A stretch of DNA of 64,000 bases from an uncultured Alphaproteobacteria bacterium. Lineage in GTDB: Bacteria; Pseudomonadota; Alphaproteobacteria; HIMB59; GCA-002718135. Location of the stretch: contig CACMKZ010000007.1 in assembly GCA_902614375.1 (NCBI GenBank), positions 1-64,000 of the forward strand, given 5' to 3'. The notes beneath the pieces were generated by a model. The model saw only the letters and a program-made list of their open reading frames with translations. It was not told the DNA's origin and did no database searches. The translations under genes and the position numbers were made by a program. This document shows positions 39,337 through 48,173 of this stretch, piece by piece; the stretch's first letter is position 1, and every line of letters starts with the position of its first letter.

Positions 39337-40818
39337 ATGAAAAAATATTTTTTGGTAATAGATCAAGGAACAACAAGTTCAAGAATTGTACTGTATAATA
39401 AAAAATTTGAAATATTCGATATTGTCCAAAAAGAATTTAAACAATATTTTCCCAATGAAGGATGGGTAGAACATAATGCAACAGAAATTTGGGATGATGT
39501 TAGAAATTTAATTTCAAAAATATTAAGAAAAAATAAGTTAAATTCAAAAAATATAATTTCAATTGGAATTACCAATCAAAGAGAAACAACAGTTTTGTGG
39601 AATAAGAAAACTGGGAAACCAGTTTACAGAGCAATAGTCTGGCAAGATAGAAGAACAGCTAATCTTTGTGAAAATTTAAAAAGAAAAGGGATTGATAAAA
39701 AAATTCAAAAAATAACTGGTCTTGAGCTTGATCCATATTTTTCAGCTACTAAAATTAAATGGATTATTGATAATGTTAAGGAAGTAAATAAGAATTTAAA
39801 AAATAATAATTTACTTTTTGGAACAATAGACACCTGGCTATTATGGAAATTAACCAAAGGAAAATCTCACATAACAGATATATCAAATGCCTCAAGAACC
39901 ATGATTTTTGATTCTCAAAAAGAGCAGTGGTCTGACAAAATTTTAAAAATATTTAATATTCCAAAAAATATCTTACCAACTGTAGTTGAAAATGCATATG
40001 ATTTTGGCTCTACTAAATTATTTGGTGATTCAATACCAATTGGAGGCATGGCTGGAGACCAACAGTCAGCAACAATTGGTCAAGCTTGTTTTAAAAAAGG
40101 GCAATCAAAAAGTACATATGGTACAGGCTGTTTTCTTCTTATGAATATTGGAGAAAAATTTAAATTATCTAAAAATAGATTACTAACAACTGTTGCTTTT
40201 AAAATAAATGGTAAAAAAATGTTTTGCTATGAAGGCAGTATTTTTGTAGCAGGCTCTGCCATACAATGGCTTCGCGATAATTTAAAATTTATAAAAGATT
40301 CTAGTGAAACTGATAAATTGTATAAAAAAGCTAATAAAGATGAAAGTTTATTTTTTGTCCCAGCCTTAACTGGACTTGGCGCCCCATATTGGAACCCTAA
40401 TGCAAGAGGAACATTTTTTGGCATCACTAGAAATACGTCTAAAGAAGATATCATCAAAGCAACTTTGGACAGCCTATCTTTTCAAACTTATGAATTAATT
40501 GAGTGTATGGAAAAAGATTCTAAGACAAAGATTAGTGAAATAAGAGTTGATGGAGGTATGGTTAAAAATAATAGCTTTCTACAAAGTTTAGCAAATATTT
40601 CTCAAATTAAAATTTTTAGACCAAGTAATGTTGAGACTACTTCACTTGGCGCAGCATATCTTGCAGCAATTCAATCTGGATATTTAAAAAATACAAGCCA
40701 AATAAGTAAACTTTGGAAAAAAGATAAAACAGTAAAAGCAAATATTAACAAATCCATTTCAACTTCTAGTATTAGTAAGTGGAAATCAATTATAAAAGTA
40801 GTCAATAATTTTTATTAA
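39337..40818 (+). CDS. glpK: Glycerol kinase
   Basis: Phosphorylates glycerol to sn-glycerol 3-phosphate with ATP. The 493-residue FGGY-family protein has DQGTTSSRIV (9-18), GITNQRETTVLW (near 76), AIVWQDRRT (near 102), GGMAGDQQSA (near 234) and the late signature VDGGMVKNNSFLQ. No glpF, glpD or glpR is present nearby, so the uptake and dehydrogenase genes must lie elsewhere. It is 3 bases after parE and its last 17 bases overlap the convergent amidotransferase gene. Confidence 0.93.
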   Translation: MKKYFLVIDQGTTSSRIVLYNKKFEIFDIVQKEFKQYFPNEGWVEHNATEIWDDVRNLISKILRKNKLNSKNIISIGITNQRETTVLWNKKTGKPVYRAIVWQDRRTANLCENLKRKGIDKKIQKITGLELDPYFSATKIKWIIDNVKEVNKNLKNNNLLFGTIDTWLLWKLTKGKSHITDISNASRTMIFDSQKEQWSDKILKIFNIPKNILPTVVENAYDFGSTKLFGDSIPIGGMAGDQQSATIGQACFKKGQSKSTYGTGCFLLMNIGEKFKLSKNRLLTTVAFKINGKKMFCYEGSIFVAGSAIQWLRDNLKFIKDSSETDKLYKKANKDESLFFVPALTGLGAPYWNPNARGTFFGITRNTSKEDIIKATLDSLSFQTYELIECMEKDSKTKISEIRVDGGMVKNNSFLQSLANISQIKIFRPSNVETTSLGAAYLAAIQSGYLKNTSQISKLWKKDKTVKANINKSISTSSISKWKSIIKVVNNFY

Positions 40819-41623
40819 GATTTAACCAATTTGAAAGTTCTAAAGAATGGATTTCTTCATCGACTACATCATCATATATATGTAATTCTTTTTTCTCAAG
40901 ATTATCAGGGTTTTGTAAAATCATTTTTTCATTTTCAAATTCTGATAAATTTTCATATACTTTTTGTTCCAACAAAATATCTTTTCTCATTTCCATAAGT
41001 CCGGCCATCCATTTTGAATTAAATTCTGGATGGTATTGCACTGCCCAAACACTTGATTGATTTACTTCAAAGCTTATAGATTGGAATTGACTGATCTTAT
41101 TTGAGGCTAGTACCTTAGTTTCTTTTGGAAGCTTTTCTGCTTCATCATAATGCCAACATAGTGCATTAAATGATTTTTTTTTGTTTTTATACATGGGATG
41201 AATTTCACCATCTTGATTTAATGTAATTTTTTTAGCTAAAACTGCTTCAAGGCCATTTGGATTTTTTCTTACTTTACCTCCTGCGGCAGTTACTAAAACC
41301 TGAAGCCCCCAACAACTACCAAATATTTTATTTTTTTTTTTAAATAATTCTTTAGCTAAATCTATTTGATTAGTTATAGATTTTGTCATGTTATATATAT
41401 TAAGTAAGCTTCCTGTCCAAGCAATCGCTTCGAAATCGTCAAGACTTATGCCCAAAGGAAGATAATTATTATGAACAGCAGGATGAATTGTTGTAATATT
41501 GGTACTTGAACTAGAATATTTTTTTAAAATTTTTTCATATACTTGAAATTGAGTATCCATACCCAATTTTGTATATCGATCAGAAGCTTCTTTTTCATTT
41601 CCATCGACTAATAATATGTTCAT
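40802..41623 (-). CDS. Class I glutamine amidotransferase-like protein
   Basis: A 273-residue protein with a triad glutaminase domain: Cys104 in FGSCWGLQ, His198 and Glu200 in VQYHPEF. This is the GMP-synthase-type GATase1 fold without a fused synthase domain, plus a C-terminal extension of about 60 charged residues (EFENEKMILQNPDN region). Free-standing members act in varied amide-transfer or gamma-glutamyl hydrolysis reactions; the substrate cannot be read here. It converges on glpK (17-base overlap) and is divergent from the iolE-like gene with a 43-base spacer. Confidence 0.8.
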   Translation of the reverse strand: MNILLVDGNEKEASDRYTKLGMDTQFQVYEKILKKYSSSSTNITTIHPAVHNNYLPLGISLDDFEAIAWTGSLLNIYNMTKSITNQIDLAKELFKKKNKIFGSCWGLQVLVTAAGGKVRKNPNGLEAVLAKKITLNQDGEIHPMYKNKKKSFNALCWHYDEAEKLPKETKVLASNKISQFQSISFEVNQSSVWAVQYHPEFNSKWMAGLMEMRKDILLEQKVYENLSEFENEKMILQNPDNLEKKELHIYDDVVDEEIHSLELSNWLNLNKNY

Positions 41624-41666
41624 ATTTATCTTTATTTTTCATCTATCATGAAATAAGTAAAACTTC

Positions 41667-42560
41667 ATGAAAATTAAACTTGGTATCGCGCCTATTGCCT
41701 GGAGCAATGATGATATGCCAGAACTAGGAGGTGACACTCCTATTGAAAAATGTTTAGAGGATGCAAGCACATCTGGATTTTCAGGTATTGAATTAGGTGG
41801 AAAATTTCCGAGAAATCCTGGAATAACAAAATATCTTTTAGAAAAATTTAATCTAAAAATGCCAGGTGGTTGGTATGGCGCAATGCTTAGAGAAAGAAGT
41901 GTAAAAGAAGAATGGATAGCACTCCAAGATCATTTAAATTTATTAAAGTTAATTAATGCGGATGTTTTTGTTTTTGCTGATGTATCTGGATCAATCCAAG
42001 GCGATCAATCAAAAGCTCTTAGTAAAAGACCAATACTTGAAAAAGATGAATGGGATAGCTATTGCAAAAAAATCAGTGAATTATCTGATATGCTGATGGA
42101 TGAAGGAATGCCAATGTCATATCATGAGCATATGGGTACTATTATACAGTCCGAGGAAGATGTAGATCGATTTATGGATATGACAAATCAAAATACATTT
42201 TTGCTTTACGATACTGGACACTTAATGTTTGCCGAAGCAAATTATGAAAGAGTATTAAAAAATTATATTTCTCGAATTAACCATGTTCATTGTAAAGATA
42301 TTAGAAAAGATGTTTTTTTAAAATCTATTAAAGATGACTTAAGTTTTAGAGAGTCTTTTTTAGATGGTGTTTTCACTGTTCCTGGAGATGGTTGCATCGA
42401 TTACGATCCATTAATTAAGATACTATATGATGCAAAATATCAGAAATGGTTAATTATTGAAGCTGAGCAGGATCCTAAAAAAGCAAACCCTCTTGAATAT
42501 GCAAAATTAGGACATAATTACTTGCATAATATAATAACAAAAAATGGGTATATTCTTTAA
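41667..42560 (+). CDS. iolE: Myo-inosose-2 dehydratase-like (IolE, sugar isomerase/epimerase fold)
   Basis: A 297-residue TIM-barrel protein closely resembling IolE, which dehydrates 2-keto-myo-inositol in inositol catabolism. Typical stretches are LGIAPIAWSNDDMPELGGD (4-22), GFSGIELGGKFPR (36-48), the metal-ligand region YHEHMGTIIQ (near 152), LLYDTGHLMFAEA (about 180-192) and INHVHCKDIR (about 205-214). No other iol gene is visible in the window, so the pathway must be completed elsewhere or the enzyme serves another keto-polyol. It overlaps the following cytochrome gene by 17 bases. Confidence 0.8.
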   Translation: MKIKLGIAPIAWSNDDMPELGGDTPIEKCLEDASTSGFSGIELGGKFPRNPGITKYLLEKFNLKMPGGWYGAMLRERSVKEEWIALQDHLNLLKLINADVFVFADVSGSIQGDQSKALSKRPILEKDEWDSYCKKISELSDMLMDEGMPMSYHEHMGTIIQSEEDVDRFMDMTNQNTFLLYDTGHLMFAEANYERVLKNYISRINHVHCKDIRKDVFLKSIKDDLSFRESFLDGVFTVPGDGCIDYDPLIKILYDAKYQKWLIIEAEQDPKKANPLEYAKLGHNYLHNIITKNGYIL

Positions 42561-42993
42561 AATAACGATAAGTACTTTAATTTCATTCATTCCTTTATAT
42601 GTTTTAGCTCACAAAGTAACTTTAGAGGACAAATCATTAGAAAAAATTGTTAACGAAAGAATGGCAATAATGCAAAAAATTAAAAGCACATCATCGAAAC
42701 TTTACAGATTAATAAATTCAGATCAATATGAAGAAATGTTGGAGCTTAATGAAACTCTTCTTCATTCAGCATCTGAATTTAAAGATTTTTATCCTGAAAA
42801 TAGTCAAGCAGAAGGAGCTAGTGATAATATTTGGAGTGATCGTGAGACATTTAATGAATATAACCAAAACTTTGTAGATGATATCGAAATGATATCTTTA
42901 AGTATAGAATTAGAAGATAAAGAGATGATAAGTGAAGCTATTAAAGCAATGGCTGCAAATTGCAGCACTTGTCATAAAAAATTTAGAAATTAA
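42544..42993 (+). CDS. Cytochrome c556/c'-like periplasmic protein
   Basis: A 149-residue protein with an N-terminal signal peptide (about 1-22, GIFFKITISTLISFIPLYVLA) and one heme-c site CSTCH at 140-144, almost at the C-terminus. A helix-rich body with one heme attachment site at the very end is the cytochrome c'/c556 layout. It would be exported by Sec and matured by the Ccm system. It starts inside the iolE-like gene (17-base overlap) and converges on the ABC permease gene by 4 bases. Its redox partner is unknown. Confidence 0.82.
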   Translation: MGIFFKITISTLISFIPLYVLAHKVTLEDKSLEKIVNERMAIMQKIKSTSSKLYRLINSDQYEEMLELNETLLHSASEFKDFYPENSQAEGASDNIWSDRETFNEYNQNFVDDIEMISLSIELEDKEMISEAIKAMAANCSTCHKKFRN

Positions 42994-43700
42994 TTATTTA
43001 ATCTTAAGTGTGGATTATATTTCCATTCTAAATATTTAACAAATTGAACCATTAGAAAATTTAAAAAAAGATAAAGAATTCCTGCAGCAATAAATGCTTC
43101 AACAGGTGCAAATGTTTTAGCCATTATCTTTCTAGCAATACCTGTCATTTCCATGTATGTTGTCAGACTAACTAAAGAGGTTGCTTTAACCATTAGTATT
43201 AATTCATTACCGTAAGACGGTAGAACTTTTCGTATAGCAATAGGTAGAATAATTTTTCTTAAAAGTAAAAATTTTCCAAACCCAAGAGATAGGCCTGATT
43301 CAACCTGACTTTTCTCAATTGATTGAATACCACCTCGAAAAATTTCTGCTCCATATGCAACAGTATTAATTGTAAGTGCAATTACCCCGCACCAAAAAGG
43401 TTCTTTTAATGCATACCATAAAAAGCTTTCTCGAATAAATTTTACAGAACCTAAACCGAAATAAATTAAATATATTTGAACAAGTAAAGGGGTTCCTCTA
43501 ATGACAAAAATATAACTAGCAATTGTTCTTGATAATAATGTAATTTTAGAAACTCTTCCTAGAGCAAATAATAATGCTAAAACAAAACCAAGTGGTAGTG
43601 AAATTAATAATAATAAAATTGTATTATCTAAGCCAGATAGGACCAAAAAGAAATTTTTATAAATAAGAGAATTTTGAATACTATTTAAATATTCAATCAT
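42990..43700 (-). CDS. Amino-acid-type ABC transporter permease (HisM-like)
   Basis: A 236-residue inner-membrane permease with about five helices of the polar-amino-acid family: VIRGTPLLVQIYLIYFG (about 68-84), the segment GAEIFRGGIQSIEKSQVESG (about 117-136) with the EAA-type loop for the ATPase, and LILMVKATSLVSLTTYME. It overlaps the second permease gene by 4 bases. A complete importer would need an ATPase and a binding protein, neither of which is adjacent. Substrate not determinable. Confidence 0.88.
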   Translation of the reverse strand: MIEYLNSIQNSLIYKNFFLVLSGLDNTILLLLISLPLGFVLALLFALGRVSKITLLSRTIASYIFVIRGTPLLVQIYLIYFGLGSVKFIRESFLWYALKEPFWCGVIALTINTVAYGAEIFRGGIQSIEKSQVESGLSLGFGKFLLLRKIILPIAIRKVLPSYGNELILMVKATSLVSLTTYMEMTGIARKIMAKTFAPVEAFIAAGILYLFLNFLMVQFVKYLEWKYNPHLRLNN

Positions 43701-44404
43701 GTCGAAAATCCTTTTGAATAATTTACTTCTAGCGTTTTAAAAACCCTGCCAGAGATTGTTGTTATACATAAATATAATATTGCGGCTGTTATTAAGAAAG
43801 TTAAAGGTGAATGCTCAACGTTAGAAGATATTCTAGATTGACGCATAATTTCAACAAGACCAGTTACGGAAATAAGTGAAGTATCTTTAAGAGTTATTTG
43901 CCATACATTCCCTATTCCCGGTAAAGCATGTCTTATAACTTGAGGCGAAATAACTTTAAAAAAAATACTAAATTTATTCATACCCAGTGCTCTAGCAGCT
44001 TCTATTTGACCCTTAGATATAGCCAAATAAGAAGCTCTTAAAACTTCACTGGAATATGTAGCTGATATTACTGCAATGGCAATTGTCGCAATTGTAAGTG
44101 CGTTTAGTTCTATATATTTATTATATCCAAATACTTTAGCTATACTCATAACAACAGCATTGCCGCCAAAGAAAATTAGATAAATAACTAATAATTCAGG
44201 AACACCTCTTATTACTGTTGTATAAAAATTTGCAATAAATCTTGTTATTCTGTTTTGTATTATCTTTGCCCAAACTGTAATAATTGCTAAAAAAAGACCT
44301 AACCCCATTGATAAAATGCTTACTAGTAGAGTCATGAATGTTGCTATGAGAAATTCATCACCCCACCCTGCATCGCCAAATACAAGTTTATCAAATTTGA
44401 ACAT
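43697..44404 (-). CDS. Amino-acid-type ABC transporter permease (HisQ-like)
   Basis: A 235-residue permease paired with the gene downstream. Family stretches: VIRGVPELLVIYLIFFGG (about 64-81), SSEVLRASYLAISKGQIEAARALGM (split SSEVLRASYLA, GQIEAARALGM; EAA loop about 135-143) and WQITLKDTSLISVTGLVEIMRQ. The heteromeric pair suggests a histidine/arginine/opine-type importer. It lies 59 bases after the GT9 gene on the same strand. Confidence 0.88.
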   Translation of the reverse strand: MFKFDKLVFGDAGWGDEFLIATFMTLLVSILSMGLGLFLAIITVWAKIIQNRITRFIANFYTTVIRGVPELLVIYLIFFGGNAVVMSIAKVFGYNKYIELNALTIATIAIAVISATYSSEVLRASYLAISKGQIEAARALGMNKFSIFFKVISPQVIRHALPGIGNVWQITLKDTSLISVTGLVEIMRQSRISSNVEHSPLTFLITAAILYLCITTISGRVFKTLEVNYSKGFST

Positions 44405-44463
44405 ATAAAAGTAAACAAGTAATGATGAAAAATATACTTGTCTACCTTCTAATATATGAAATT

Positions 44464-45438
44464 TTAAATCAGAACTTTTTCTATTTCTTCAATAACTCTA
44501 GAGACAGGTATTTTATTGATATTTTTTGAGTTAAAATCACTTGAGGATATTGAAAATAGATTTCGATTTTCAGGAGTAAATTTTGTAGAATCTTTGGGGC
44601 CAAAAAGTTTAATTAATGGGCAATGTCCAGTTGATAACATATGACTAACTCCACTATCGTTGGATATGGCTAATTGTAAATATTTGGTTGTAGCCATAAT
44701 AATTTCTATATTTTGAAATCCAGTAATATGATCCTCGATAAATATTGAGTGAGGATAAAGATTTTTTAATTTTTCTTTTAAATATAATTCGTCAGGCCCA
44801 ATAAAAAAAACTATAGTCTTATTATTTACTTGAAGATAGTTACATAACTCAATGTATTTATCTAAAGGCCAAATCTTATTTTTTTCTCCAGCACCAGGTG
44901 CAATTCCTACATAACTTTTATGTTTTAATAAAATATTACTTATTACTTCTTCGAGATTTTCACTTATTGGAATTTTAAAATCACTTCTATTTTTTTTAAT
45001 AACTATTAAATCTAATAAATCTAAAATGTAGTTTAAATAATATTTTCTTTTCTTATTACTTTTAATTTTTTTAGAAGAAAAAAATCCATTAGCTGATCCA
45101 GAAATAAAATTTTTATGTTTGATACGTTTTAATGCTATAGTTCTTATTACTGATTTTTGTGTATCTAAAATATAATCAAAAAACTCATTCTCTAAATTAT
45201 ATTTTTTTGATATTTTATTCCAAAAAAATGGACTAAGATCTGATTGATCAAAAATCTCGTCAATATAATTACTTGCAATGAATTTAAGAGTGCTTGAATA
45301 AACAGTCTTACCCTTATTAGTAAGCCAATATAATTTATAGTCTGGAAGTCTTGTTTTAATTTCATGAAGAAGTTGTAATTTTATTATTCCATCTCCAATT
45401 TTTTCACCATTTGAAAAAACTAAAATTTTTTTGCCCAT
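44464..45438 (-). CDS. Glycosyltransferase family 9 (heptosyltransferase-like)
   Basis: A 324-residue GT-B glycosyltransferase resembling ADP-heptose:LPS heptosyltransferases. I use ATG 45438 (MGKKILVFSNGEKIGDGI); a GTG six codons earlier is possible. Motifs: N-terminal Rossmann start, GIAPGAGEKNKIWPLDKYIEL (split GIAPGAGEKNKIW, PLDKYIEL; about 183-203), ISNDSGVSHM and LFGPKDSTKFTPEN near the sugar-nucleotide site. Probably acts in outer-membrane glycan assembly at the cytoplasmic face. No other LPS gene is adjacent, so acceptor and donor are unknown. Confidence 0.78.
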   Translation of the reverse strand: MGKKILVFSNGEKIGDGIIKLQLLHEIKTRLPDYKLYWLTNKGKTVYSSTLKFIASNYIDEIFDQSDLSPFFWNKISKKYNLENEFFDYILDTQKSVIRTIALKRIKHKNFISGSANGFFSSKKIKSNKKRKYYLNYILDLLDLIVIKKNRSDFKIPISENLEEVISNILLKHKSYVGIAPGAGEKNKIWPLDKYIELCNYLQVNNKTIVFFIGPDELYLKEKLKNLYPHSIFIEDHITGFQNIEIIMATTKYLQLAISNDSGVSHMLSTGHCPLIKLFGPKDSTKFTPENRNLFSISSSDFNSKNINKIPVSRVIEEIEKVLI

Positions 45439-45652
45439 ATTAGAATACTTTAACACAAATTTTGTAAGAGTCTAATTTTGAAGAATTTTAGGATTAAATA
45501 GTGTAAATAAAACAAAACATTTCGAGGGTGATAAAAGGTAACATTTACTACCTAATTAACTAAACAAAAATTATCAAAAACTTAGACTTTTCTCTAATAA
45601 AACCTGTGTAGTTTATCTTTACAAAAGTAAAAAAGTTACCTTCAAAAAAAAG

Positions 45653-45728
<76 letters not shown>

Positions 45729-45780
45729 ACAAGACATCAGATAAAGTATTTATAATTAAATTCAATTAAAAATAGAAAAA

Positions 45781-45960
45781 TTAATCGGATTTTATTTGCA
45801 GCCCATGTTCATCAGTTAGCCATTTCATCAAATCAAGACTAGCACATTTTTTTGAACAAAAAGGTATAAATGGTTCCTTAGAAACCTTTTTACATGTTGG
45901 GCATTTAGATTTTTTTTTTAATGAAATAATATTATTTTTTTTGGATTTTTTTACTTCCAT
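45781..45960 (-). CDS. yacG: DNA gyrase inhibitor YacG (small zinc-ribbon protein)
   Basis: A 59-residue protein starting at ATG 45960, overlapping the infA end by 10 bases. After a Lys-rich start it has CPTCKK and, 15 residues later, [14 protein letters not shown]: the CxxC...CxxxC zinc knuckle followed by the DLxxWL helix typical of YacG. The E. coli protein binds GyrB and inhibits gyrase. In many alphaproteobacteria maf and an RNase G/E gene lie between infA and yacG; here infA and yacG are directly joined. Too short for most gene finders. Confidence 0.88.
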   Translation of the reverse strand: MEVKKSKKNNIISLKKKSKCPTCKKVSKEPFIPFCSKKCASLDLMKWLTDEHGLQIKSD

Positions 45961-46169
45961 CTAAAAGTAATTCTACCTTTTGTTAAATCATAAGGTGTCA
46001 TTTCTACTGTCACTTTATCACCAGCTAATACTCTTATTCTATTTTTTCTCATTTTTCCTGATGAGTGAGCTAGAATTTCATGATCATTTTCTAATTTCAC
46101 TTTAAACATTGCATTTGGAAGAAGTTCTAATACAACTCCTTGAAATTCAATCGATCCTTCTTTTGGCAT
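45951..46169 (-). CDS. infA: Translation initiation factor IF-1
   Basis: A 72-residue OB-fold factor that occupies the ribosomal A site during initiation. Core sequence [37 protein letters not shown] and [11 protein letters not shown] are family hallmarks (first two at 17-35 and 36-53). Length is exactly typical. It lies 24 bases after hisD and overlaps yacG by 10 bases. Confidence 0.97.
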   Translation of the reverse strand: MPKEGSIEFQGVVLELLPNAMFKVKLENDHEILAHSSGKMRKNRIRVLAGDKVTVEMTPYDLTKGRITFRWK

Positions 46170-46193
46170 ATTTTTATAAGCTTATAGTAAAAA

Positions 46194-47474
46194 TTATTTC
46201 TTTTGTCTAATTTTAACTGACAATTTATGTCCATCTAGACCTTCAAGTCCTGACATTTTTTCAGTATCTTCCGAAAGAGCATTAAAAGATTTTTTCTTCA
46301 TATCAACAACAGAGGTTCTTTTCATAAAATCTAAAACACCTAGACCTGATGAAAATTTTGCCGCTCCTGATGTCGGCAATACATGGTTAGTTCCTACAAT
46401 ATAATCACCAAAAGCTTCGACAGAGTATTCACCTAAAAATATACCGCCAGCATTATTTATATTCGATAATAATTTTTTATTATTAGAAATGTGAATATGT
46501 AAATGTTCTGGTGCAACAAAATTTATGATTTCTGAAGAAAGTTCTATATTATCAACCAAAGCAATTATTCCATTATTATTTAAACTTTTTTCAATTATTT
46601 TCTTTTTTGATAAATCTTTTTTAATTTTTTTAATTGAACTTAAGACTTTAGTTGCAAAAACTTTACTATCCGTAATTAAAATTGATTGTGCATTTTCATC
46701 ATGTTCTGCTTGAGCTATTAGATCTGAAGCTACCCAATCTGAATTATTATTGTTATTTGCAACAACTATTATTTCAGATGGTCCTGCTAGTAAATCTATA
46801 CCTACTTTTCCATACAATTGTTTTTTTGCCTCTGCTACATAAGCATTACCAGGTCCAAATATTTTATTGACTGGCTTAATAGTTTGAGTGCCAAACGTTA
46901 GTGCACTAATAGCTTGAGCTCCTCCTACAAAATATGTTTCTTTAATACCTAATTCCCTTATTAATTTTATAAAATATGGATTAATTGATTTAGTTGGTGG
47001 TGTGATACAAACAATTCTTTTTACTCCAGCTATGATTGCAGGTACTGCATTCATAATTAAAGATGAGGGATAAAAAGCCCTTCCTCCAGGTACGTACAAG
47101 CCAACTGAGTCAATAGGTTTCCATACAGATTTCAATGTTACACCGTTATTAGTATAGATGATATTTTTAGGTAATTGTTTTTTGTGAAATAATGAAATAT
47201 TTTTAATAGCTTTTTTAAAACTATTAAATATTTGTGGCTCAACTTTAGATTGTATTTTTATTTTAGATAAATCTAAACTAAGATCTTGTTTGTTAATTTT
47301 AACTTTATCAAATTTTGCTGCATACTTAATTAGAGATTTATCGCCATTTTTTTTTACATCATAAATAATTTTTTTTACATCTTCTTGAATTGATTTACTT
47401 GATAATGAATTTCTTTTTTCAATCTTTGTCTTAAATTGATTATAAAAATTTTTATTAAATTTTATTATTTTCAT
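46194..47474 (-). CDS. hisD: Histidinol dehydrogenase
   Basis: Zinc enzyme that oxidises L-histidinol to histidine with two NAD, the last step of histidine synthesis; 426 residues. Signature stretches are PIDSVGLYVPGGRAFYPSSL (about 117-136), the NAD/Zn-site region FGPGNAYVAEAKKQLYGKVG, AGPSEIIVVA, DLIAQAEHDENAQSI with the conserved His, and FVAPEHLHIHI. It overlaps hisG by 4 bases. hisG-hisD adjacency between murA and infA is common in alphaproteobacteria. Confidence 0.96.
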   Translation of the reverse strand: MKIIKFNKNFYNQFKTKIEKRNSLSSKSIQEDVKKIIYDVKKNGDKSLIKYAAKFDKVKINKQDLSLDLSKIKIQSKVEPQIFNSFKKAIKNISLFHKKQLPKNIIYTNNGVTLKSVWKPIDSVGLYVPGGRAFYPSSLIMNAVPAIIAGVKRIVCITPPTKSINPYFIKLIRELGIKETYFVGGAQAISALTFGTQTIKPVNKIFGPGNAYVAEAKKQLYGKVGIDLLAGPSEIIVVANNNNNSDWVASDLIAQAEHDENAQSILITDSKVFATKVLSSIKKIKKDLSKKKIIEKSLNNNGIIALVDNIELSSEIINFVAPEHLHIHISNNKKLLSNINNAGGIFLGEYSVEAFGDYIVGTNHVLPTSGAAKFSSGLGVLDFMKRTSVVDMKKKSFNALSEDTEKMSGLEGLDGHKLSVKIRQKK

Positions 47475-48118
47475 TTAACAAAAGCACCTATTTCAGAAAT
47501 AATTTTTGAAACCTCATTCATATTTGTCTTATAAGCTGATCTATTGACAATTAATTTAGATTGAATTTTCATTATTTCTTCAATTTCAGTCAAACCATTT
47601 TCTTTTAATGTTTTTCCTGTAGAAACTAAATCTACAATTCTCCTACACATATTTAAAGAAGGAGCTAATTCCATTGATCCACTTAGTTTTATAATTTCTA
47701 CTTGTATTCCCTTATTATAAAAAAATTTTTTAGTAATATTTGGGTATTTAGTTGCAATTCTAATATTACTCCAGGTTTCTGGATCCTCTTTTTTTAATAA
47801 AGATTTCAGAGCAGCTACAGAAATTCGACAATGACCAATATTTAAATCAAGTGGAGCATATATTTCTGAGTAATCAAATTCATTAATTACATCCTCACCA
47901 GCTATTCCTATTTGTGCAGCTCCAAATGCAACAAATGTACATGCATCAAAGGCTCTTACTTTAATATACTCAATATTTCTTTTTTTAGATTTGAACGTTA
48001 ACTTTCTTGTGTCTTTATCAAATAGTAGAGGATCAGGGGCAAAACTTGTTTTAAGTAACAAGTTTTTACATTCTTTTGTTATTCTGCCTCTTGGTACTGC
48101 AATAACTATTTTGCTCAT
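47471..48118 (-). CDS. hisG: ATP phosphoribosyltransferase, short form
   Basis: First enzyme of histidine synthesis (ATP plus PRPP). At 215 residues it is the short HisG form, which lacks the C-terminal regulatory domain and works with HisZ. Motifs: AVPRGRITKEC (8-18), AQIGIAGEDVINE (about 71-83), the PRPP loop region ELAPSLNMCRRIVDLVSTGKTL (split ELAPSLNMCRR, IVDLVSTGKTL). hisZ is not in this window and must be elsewhere if the short form is active. Overlaps hisD by 4 bases. Confidence 0.94.
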   Translation of the reverse strand: MSKIVIAVPRGRITKECKNLLLKTSFAPDPLLFDKDTRKLTFKSKKRNIEYIKVRAFDACTFVAFGAAQIGIAGEDVINEFDYSEIYAPLDLNIGHCRISVAALKSLLKKEDPETWSNIRIATKYPNITKKFFYNKGIQVEIIKLSGSMELAPSLNMCRRIVDLVSTGKTLKENGLTEIEEIMKIQSKLIVNRSAYKTNMNEVSKIISEIGAFVK

Positions 48119-48147
48119 AAATTGCAGGCTTTTATATTGTGATCAAA

Positions 48148-48173
48148 GAAAAAACTAGAAAAAGTTAGTTTTT
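48148..48173 (-). terminator. Candidate terminator at the murA end
   Basis: On the minus strand AAAACTA (48172-48166) pairs with TAGTTTT (48157-48151) around a short loop, followed by more T residues. It spans the murA stop codon and lies before hisG. The stem is AT-rich and only seven pairs, so it may allow partial read-through into hisG. Confidence 0.4.

Noticed and set aside
45535..45642. Inverted arms AAGGTAAC (45535-45542) and GTTACCTT (45635-45642) in the 45.46-45.65 kb gap
   Set aside because: Eight base pairs separated by about 90 AT-rich bases are easily due to chance; no core motif or gene indicates an RNA or attachment site.
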